A DNA stretch of 64,000 nt, taken from Silene latifolia. Its lineage: Eukaryota; Streptophyta; Magnoliopsida; Caryophyllales; Caryophyllaceae. The stretch lies in assembly GCF_048544455.1 (NCBI RefSeq), contig NC_133530.1:20265748-20329747 (forward strand), read 5' to 3'. The notes under the pieces were generated by a model. The model was given only the letters and a program-made list of their open reading frames with translations, was not told the origin of the DNA and made no database searches. The translations under genes were made by a program, and so were the position numbers. Positions 57,901 through 64,000 of this stretch are shown here, in pieces; the first letter of the stretch is position 1; each line of letters opens with the position of its first letter.

Positions 57901-58407
57901 TTCTTGTAGTGTTACTTATTAGTTCCCTGAATTACTCATTAGCCCAAGAAATAGTATACGAAACTAACTAAAAGTTCAAAAAACTCTTTTATCATGTCAT
58001 GAATCATAACAATGTTTTTAATAGTAGTTGTTGCTTATTAAAAGTGATATGTGATGTTTTTCATATATAATGGTGATACAACATTCATAAGTCATAATAA
58101 AGGTCAAAGTATGATCGTTTGATAGTGATAAAGTTAATGAAGAGTTAAACGAGGTTATGATGGAGAAATAAGTAATAAGTTTAGGGGTACAATGTAGAAT
58201 TAAAAAAAGGAGGGGTACAACATAGAAAACTGAAAACTCAGGGGTACACCGTAGAATATCCCAAGAATATAATAGTACGAGGCATTTGGGAAGGAGTCTA
58301 AGAGTAAATTTATGGAGGCTTGGCCAAAATGAAAAATATCATACTATTATAGATAGTGGGCATCGACGCAGCAAAGGCTCAACACGAGTTATTCACGTTT
58401 CCACACA

Positions 58408-58809
58408 ACATGTCCACTTGTCCGCTATTATAATATGCAAAAAACGAAATAAATAACAATTAAAAAACATAAAAATAAGATGATCGGTAAATTAAAAAGA
58501 TGAAAATTATTTACAGATGACATCTTAGAAGTAACATGCAAAAATTCCATATATGGTGCTAAGTATCAGAATTTTCATATTCCCGTAAAATCGTTTTAAT
58601 AAACAATCCAATACAGATCTGGTTACCAAACTTGGTAAAGTTGGTATTACCGATTCACCGGAGTGATGGTTGAAGTTTTAAAATCAATTTTATACTCTTA
58701 ACATATACAGAGTAATATCGCTTCGGTAGGGAGGAAAACACCCAAAAATTTCATCTAATCCTTAAGATATGCTCGGATAAGAGCATTGTTGATCATTATA
58801 TCAAACAAA
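58408..58809. other. Upstream region of vWA gene D
   Basis: AT-rich. The last 50 bp (AGAGCATTGTTGATCATTATATCAAACAAA-like, in pieces) resemble the leader of gene C. Confidence 0.5.
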
Positions 58810-58855
58810 ATGGCGAGCAACTACAATGACGACGAGCCAGTTACTGTAGAGTCAG
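58810..58855 (+). CDS. vWA gene D: first exon only (partial, intron 1 invaded by Gypsy 2)
   Basis: The exon is 46 nt (MASNYNDDEPVTVES plus one base) ending at a GTATTTTTAC donor. Its protein is the same as that of gene C exon 1, with one silent difference by eye. The following intron also matches gene C at first (TCAAATGCTTTATTTTTTCT). From 59410 a Gypsy element fills the intron to the window edge. Exons 2-4 are not in the window; if the gene is intact they should lie beyond the 3' LTR of that element. Strand is opposite to gene C. Confidence 0.65.
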
Positions 58856-58984
58856 GTATTTTTACTTAATCAAATGCTTTATTTTTTCTTTTGTGTATGC
58901 CATTCAATTTAATTTGGATTGGAGTTAGTTAGGAGCATAAGGGCGGTAAAACTCTCCTTCATGAGTTTAAACAATGCTTTATTA

Positions 58985-59170
58985 CATCACAAAATCTCAT
59001 TGAAGACGGCACGTATCCGTCACTTTGGAGTGACGGATACCATTTCTCTCACAAATGACCCAAATAGAGGAGAGAGGGAAGCACATGGGGGTGCCCCCAC
59101 CTTGTCCCCCCTATTCGTTTTGTGAGTGGCATTACCCGTCACTTGCTCCGACCCGTCTTCAAAGCAAGAC
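58985..59170. repeat. MITE-like inverted repeat in vWA D intron 1
   Basis: TTGAAGACGG at the left and CCGTCTTCAA at the right enclose GTATCCGTCACTTTGGAGTG and GGGGGTGCCCCCACCTTGTC. Related to 50190-50345. Confidence 0.6.
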
Positions 59171-59409
59171 TAATCTGTTATTACATTGCATATACTCCCT
59201 CTCTCACGGTCATTTGTTTATCTTGGGTTTTGGCACGAAACCGAAATGACCATTTGTGGGTGTTGTTATTTAGTAACAACTGGACAATAGATTATTTGGC
59301 AATTAGTTTCACTATAGACGGATACATCCGTCTAAAGTGAAAGACGAGTCAAATATGCTTAAAGTGGTGACATTTTTGGGCCCCACCAAGCAACTTGTTG
59401 TTTGTCTTA

Positions 59410-59954
59410 TGTTCGGCCCAAAATCTGGATATGGGCTGATCTGGGGCAGCAGGTCTGGAAGAAGTGTGAGACGCAGGGCGTCAGGGAGCCAGGGTGGCAG
59501 CATCAGCGCATAATGCGAGACATGGGCTTTGATCCGCGTAGAAGAAGCATACGAGGACTCTATCACTTGCCATATCCGGAGAAACAAAGTCCTACTCCGC
59601 GCCAAATTAGGGATACTTGGGAAAGAAGTAAGAAACCCTAGATGAATGAGCTCTACTATATAAGGAGCCTCAAGGCAAGACAGAAAGATCATCGAAAAAT
59701 ACAAGAAATATACCCTAGAATTCATAGCAAAACGCACGAACTGTACTTCCTCCCGAATTATAGTGAAAATCTTGGTGGGATTCCGTCTCCCCCCGCGGTT
59801 GTTTCCTAAATTGGGTTTTCCGCGTCACCAAAATTGCTTGTGTTCTTTATTTACGTCGCGTATTCAAATTAGCATACAACAAACAATCAATTCACAATTC
59901 AGACCTAACTTTAAGACTACTTTAACCCTAAATTGGTAGAAATATACCAAAACA
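59410..59954 (+). repeat. Gypsy 2 5' LTR (boundaries inferred)
   Basis: Begins TGTTCGGCCC and ends ACCAAAACA. A TATATAAGGAG box near 59659 fits an LTR promoter. The start is inferred from the break with gene C intron homology, the end from the PBS. Confidence 0.7.
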
Positions 59955-59957
59955 GTT

Positions 59958-59975
59958 TGGCGCCCACCGTGGGGC
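59958..59975 (+). other. Gypsy 2 primer-binding site
   Basis: TGGCGCCCACCGTGGGGC three bases after the LTR end; a common plant Gypsy form. Confidence 0.75.
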
Positions 59976-60797
59976 ATAGTGGTCGTCTTCGTTAGTCAGT
60001 CTACACAGCAAGCACAACATGTCCAGGACACCAAGAAACCAACCGTAGTAGCACGGCGGTGCCCCAGCAACGCGGGTACCACCCCCCTCGGCAGCAACAC
60101 AGGTATCACCTCCCTCGACAACAGCAGCACGCACAACCTCGATTCTGACCACCACTGCTGCCCAAATACCAGCAGTTAAGCAATGCCAAAATTCCCAGGT
60201 AGCAGCAAGCCCGTCTTCGGAGAGAGTCCAGACTAGAGATTCAGGAGTCGTCCAGGGACGGCAAGGAGTCACACAACCTGAAAGGGGAGCACAATCTAGG
60301 CAACAGGCCCAGGCTCCTTCGAGTCCCACCAGCATCATGATAAGCGGGTTGGACACATTAGCAAGGACAATTCGGACAATGCAGAACGAGAACAGAAGCA
60401 TGAGATCCCAGATGGAAGAGGACAACAATCTCCTCCGATCATAGATCAACGAGTTAAGAAGCCATGCCGCTAGTTCAGCCCTTGGATGCAAGAAGACAGA
60501 TCCGGGAGGCCACCAGTAGAAAGTGGGGACCGGAGGCAGACGCGGGTGTTGCCAGGCGAAGTGGCACTCAGGCTGGACATGGACACAACACCACAGCCAA
60601 GAAGAGGCCTGGTCCCAACAGGATTGGGGGCGTTGACAACAGATGAGGAGGCAGCACGCCAAGAGTCAACACCTACGTCAGATGCAGAAGGACGCCAGCA
60701 GAGCAGAGCAGCAGCTATGGTCCCGATGATCAGGGCCCCAGTTACGAATCAAGCTGAGTACACCTGAGAGAGCGGCCCGGCTGCAGCAGCATCACAG

Positions 60798-61615
60798 ATG
60801 CGCCAACCAGCAGTCGTAGGACAACAGAACTTCGAACGAGGAGCAGACCATCAGTCACAGGAGCATCTGCGACCCGCCAGAAGAGAGACATACATAGAAC
60901 AGCAATACCAGGAACTGCGAAGCCTCCTCCGGAGGGTCCCAGGAATGCCGCTGCCTATGGAGATGGCTGCGCCAGAAAGCTACGCTGACTCGCCGTTTAC
61001 TGACGATATAGCTACAGTGGCCTTACCAAAAGGATTCAGCGTCCCTACAATGACCCTCTTCGATGGAACCACAGACCCCTGCGATCACATTAGCCAATTC
61101 AAGCAGAAAATGATGGTTACCACTGCCACAGGAGCCTCAAAAGAGGCATGTATGTGTAAAGGATTTGGTTCGACCCTAACCGAGCAAAGACTACAATGGT
61201 TCGTCGGCTTGCCTAACGGGACCATATCTTCATTCGCCGATCTGGTCAACGCATTCAATCAACGGTTCTCCAAAGAAGGAGAACACCAAAGCAAATGACA
61301 AGTGATTCAGATAGGATCGTTCGGAAATAGGTGAATCAATCAAAGATTACGTCACCGGGTTCAATGCGAGAGAAAGTCTCAATATGAGGCTGCGACATGT
61401 CCATTGCCATCAACACCTTCAGGCAGGGCTTGGACAAGGAATCAAACCTCTACAAAGAATTAACGATGTACCCTTGTGAGAGATTCGAAGAAGTCCAGCA
61501 GAGAGCTACAGAAGCATTAAGGTTGGAAGAAGACATACAAGCTAGAAAGGGAATAACAAACTTCGACAAACCTAGCAGGAAAATCTGTGAGAAAAAAGAA
61601 AGACGAAAGAGCTAA
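60798..61615 (+). pseudogene. Gypsy 2 gag (frameshifted)
   Basis: The first frame (60798-61298) has the gag segment TLFDGTTDPCDHISQFKQKM and WFVGLPNGTISSFADLVNAF. A frameshift near 61295 moves the continuation to another frame (61397-61615; FRQGLDKESNLYKEL, YPCERFEEVQQRATEALRLE), with a Lys-rich tail. The 60000-60790 leader contains only broken Gln/Ala/Pro-rich frames, likely the decayed gag N-terminus. Confidence 0.75.
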
Positions 61616-61912
61616 ACCATACAAACAGACCCAATATCGTGAGAATAGCGCGAAAAGACCCAGCAAGTTGACGACTCTCAGCATCCTCCTAAGCTATCAG
61701 AATACGGATTCAACACGGGAATGGAAGGGTTGCTGAAAGCGCTCAGAGGCCTAGGTGATCAGGTGAGATGGCCAAAGCCTCCCACTCAGGATCGACCCAA
61801 CGACGACAGAGACAAAGAACAAGAGATGCGAATGGCATCGGGACATAGGTCACGGGACGTAAGATCGCTACGAGGTTGCGAAAGAAAGTAAAGTTCCAGT
61901 ACGCAGGGAAAC

Positions 61913-62617
61913 TTGGACCACCTGTTATCACGTGGGGGCAAGCGGGACGGGGAGAGAAGCAAACAAATCGGGTGCTTCCCTCGCTCCACCCATATGCACA
62001 AAAATTATCAACGTGATAACAAAGGGTCCGAGCTATCGGGTTTGACATATTCCGCCGCTAAGAGGAAAGCCATCGGAAGTAAAGGGGATCATCCGAAACT
62101 TCATACGAGTAAGCGAGCAATTTACCCCGGTAACTTTCGATTAAACCGATATAGAAAACGGTGCGAGCAACACGACGATGCCCTAACTATAACGTTATCC
62201 ATTGGCAATTGCACGTACGCATTTAAAAGCATTAGTGGATACGGGGAGTTCGTGAACCTCATCATGCTTGAAACCCTCAAAACCATGGGTTTTGATAAAG
62301 AAAACCTGATAAAGAAATCTGTACCCCTGGTGGGATTCAGTGGTGAGACTGCGCATTCGATGGGTGAGATAACCATCCCAACGTACATCGAAGGAGTTAA
62401 TAAACTGGTAAGGTACTTAGTCATTGAGGGTCCGACCACATACAACGTGATACTAGGAAGACCATGGCTGCATCAGATGAAGGCGGTGCCCTCAACATAT
62501 CATCAGTGTCTCAAGATCCCAACACCATGGGGGTGCGGTCAAATAAAAGGGGATCGAGAGGAATCCAGGAACTGCTACGCTCAAGCCCTCAAAGCTACAA
62601 CCAGGCTCCCTTCATAG
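61913..62617 (+). pseudogene. Gypsy 2 protease region (active-site indel)
   Basis: The frame contains the conserved protease C-terminal half (NLIMLETLKTMGF, PLVGFSGETAHSMGEI, TTYNVILGRPWLHQM). Just upstream, at about 62230-62250, the DTG triad is encoded one frame over, so a one-base loss lies within the active-site segment. It cannot give an active protease. Confidence 0.75.
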
Positions 62618-62741
62618 TAATTACAGGACCGGGGCACCTCGAAAGAATACAAGGAGCCTCCCTCAGAGGAACTAGACCAGGTCCACCTGGACGAGGAGCA
62701 CCCGGATAGGACAAGATAATGGAGCAACTTGCGGTGAAGAG

Positions 62742-64000
62742 TTGCACCCGGTGACTCAATTTCTGAAAACCAACATGGACTGCTTCGCTTGGTCCCACAA
62801 TGATATGGTAGGTATAGACCCATCCGTTATTTCATATAAGCTAAGTGTGAACCCAAGCTGCACCTCGGTACAGCAGAAGAGAAGAAAATTTACGGCAGAA
62901 CGAAATGAGGTCATTAACAAGGAGGTAGACAGTCTCTTGCCAGCAGGCAAGATTAGAGAAGTTAGCTACCCTGAATGGCTTTCTAATGTGGTAGTTGTAC
63001 CCAAAAAGAACGGCAAATGAAGGGTATGCGTAGACTTCACAGATTTAAACAAAGCTTGTCCCAAGGACCCCTTTCCATTGCCACATATCGATTCAATGGT
63101 GGACGCTACTGCGGGACACGAGGTACTCACTTTCTTCGACGCCTGGAACGGTTACAATCAGATCAAGCTGCATCCACAGGATCAAGAAAAAACAGCATTC
63201 ATGTCAGAAAGAGGCATATATTGTTACAAGGTCATGCCCTTTGGCCTAAAGAACGCCGGGTCCACTTACCAACGGTTGGTCAATAAAATGTTCAAGCAGC
63301 AAATAGGAAAGACCATGGAAGTATACATAGACGACATGGTAGTGAAGTCCAAAAAAGCAGGAATGCATATGGAACACTTAGTGGACACCTTCCAGACATT
63401 AAGGGAGTTTAAAATGAAGCTTAATCCGTCCAAGTGCTCGTTTGGAGTATCCTCGGGAAAATTCTTAGGATATATGGTGACCCAGAGAGGAATTGAAGCA
63501 AGCAAGGAGCAGATAAAAGCAATACTCCAGCTGGAATCACCCGAAGCCAAAGGACGTGCAAAGGCGGGGAAGGTGGCGGCCCTAAACGGAGTTCATATCA
63601 AGGGCTTGAGATAGGTGCAAGTTTTCTATGATATATTGAGGAAGAGTCGAAATTCGAATGGACCGAGGAACATGAAAAGGCATTCGCGGAACTCAAAAGC
63701 TATCTAAGCACGCTACCGTTACTCGCGGCGGAGCAAGGGGAGCCACTATTCCCTGTACACATCGATCACGGAAGCGGCATTTGTAAGCGCGGTCTTGGTT
63801 AAAGAACAAGAAGGAGTGCAAAGATCCGGTGTATTATATTAGTAAGTCTCTGCTTCCCGCCGAGACCAGGTACACTTCCTTTGAAAAACAAACATTGGCT
63901 TTGGTTCTCGCTTCCTATAAATCTGCGCCGTACTTTGAATCTCACACCATCCACGTAATAACCAACTACCCGCTAAAGACTATTATGAGGAAGCCTGAAC
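62742..64000 (+). pseudogene. Gypsy 2 reverse transcriptase and RNase H start
   Basis: RT begins with the linker DCFAWSHNDMVGIDPSV and KIREVSYPEWLSNVVVVPKKNGK. A TGA at 63018-63020 (usual Trp position) interrupts it, and a frame resumes from 63078 with FFDAWNGYNQI, MPFGLKNAGSTYQRLVN and YIDD at 63324-63335, then GKFLGYMVTQRGIE. Frames are broken again near 63600. RNase H-like sequence (TRYTSFEKQTLALVLAS) appears near 63870-63920 and continues past the window. Confidence 0.82.

Larger units (their letters stand above)
52491..57911 (-). mobile_element. CACTA (En/Spm) transposon, internally deleted
   Basis: Termini CACTACAACAAATAAG and (reverse) CACTACAAGAAAACAAG are flanked by TTA (52488-52490, 57912-57914), the 3-bp duplication expected. 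Many GGCGAC/GTCGCC subterminal repeats occupy both ends. Minus-strand genes: a TNP2-like transposase remnant (56563-54869) and a Ptta/En/Spm-type second gene (54714-53043). Confidence 0.92.
52287..58262. mobile_element. Long-TIR MITE, MULE-like, split by a CACTA insertion
   Basis: Inverted ends GGATATTCTACCGTGTACCC and (reverse) GGGATATTCTACGGTGTACC extend over about 100 bp (GTTGTACCCCTCCYTTTTT shared). A 10-bp duplication AAGAATATAA flanks it (52277-52286, 58263-58272). Without the CACTA the element is about 550 bp. Confidence 0.8.
51385..58407 (+). mobile_element. Degenerate non-coding LTR element (LARD-like), host of a nested stack
   Basis: A partial 5' LTR (51385-51514) matches the end of the 3' LTR (58273-58407), sharing TTTGGGAAGGAG, AAGAGTAAAT and CACGAG words. 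A PBS TGGTATCAGAGC starts at 51520. A polypurine tract TTTGAGGGGAAGAT precedes TGTTAGGGTGCAAACTC at 52208, the start of the 3' LTR. That LTR is then interrupted at 52286 by a MITE plus CACTA and resumes at 58273. Internal ORFs (for example 51702-52067) match nothing I recognise. Confidence 0.65.
59410..64000 (+). mobile_element. Gypsy 2: LTR retrotransposon, 5' part (runs off the window)
   Basis: A probable 545-bp 5' LTR (59410-59954) is followed by a PBS, gag, protease, RT and RNase H regions in the usual Ty3 order. The insertion point is defined by comparison with gene C intron 1, which reads through GTTTGTCTTATGTTAAAG where this copy switches to TGTTCGGCCC. The putative target duplication would be CTTAT; the other side is outside the window. 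Several stops and indels break the frames. Confidence 0.82.

Noticed and set aside
59928-60662. 244-codon Cys/Trp-rich minus-strand ORF
   Set aside because: It overlaps the PBS and leader of Gypsy 2, has no recognisable domain, and its composition mirrors the CAG/GCA-rich sense strand.

Overview
This is a window of plant nuclear DNA: AT-rich, with GT-AG introns, plant-specific gene families (DUF295, a plant-type vWA protein) and plant transposon lineages (Tat-type Gypsy, Tork- and Ale-like Copia, CACTA, hAT, PIF/Harbinger and MULE-type elements, Helitrons, L1 LINEs). A eudicot is likely. The Tat/Retand-type Gypsy would suit Caryophyllales, but I cannot fix the species.

Two host gene groups stand out. 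The first is a dispersed cluster of one family encoding a von Willebrand factor A (vWA) domain followed by a WAV3-like C-terminal region without a RING finger. Copy A (15993-18981, +) is intact over four exons. Copy B (28883-26613, -) is a pseudogene. Copy C (37910-29656, -) keeps its reading frame but has a whole Copia element in intron 1. Copy D (58810, +) shows only exon 1 before a Gypsy element fills its intron and runs off the window. The second is a head-to-head pair of DUF295 genes (22593-23858 - and 24144-25286 +) with mitochondrial-type N-termini, sharing a 285-bp intergenic region. A further possible first exon lies at 80-128 (-).

Left to right: possible exon (80-128); segmental duplication copy 1 (711-1713) ended by a Helitron terminus; a complete but decayed Tat Gypsy element (1817-12473, TSD GAATT) with an antisense gene and a 3' tandem array; duplication copy 2 (13514-14910) carrying a hAT MITE; vWA gene A; Helitron, PIF and MULE-type elements; the DUF295 pair; LINE scraps; vWA B and vWA C with Copia 1 (31265-36665, TSD GAATA); Copia 2 (38471-43670, TSD CCTTG, LTRs identical by eye); a PIF-type element with a (TAA)n tract; an inverted LINE split by a hAT element (48242-49768); a three-level nest of a degenerate LTR element, a long-TIR MITE and a CACTA element (52491-57911); vWA D exon 1; and Gypsy 2 (59410 to the window end).

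Most of the window is therefore nested transposons. The functional candidates are vWA A, possibly vWA C, and the two DUF295 genes. Element boundaries rest on target-site duplications read directly; family names rest on recognised motifs, not database searches.
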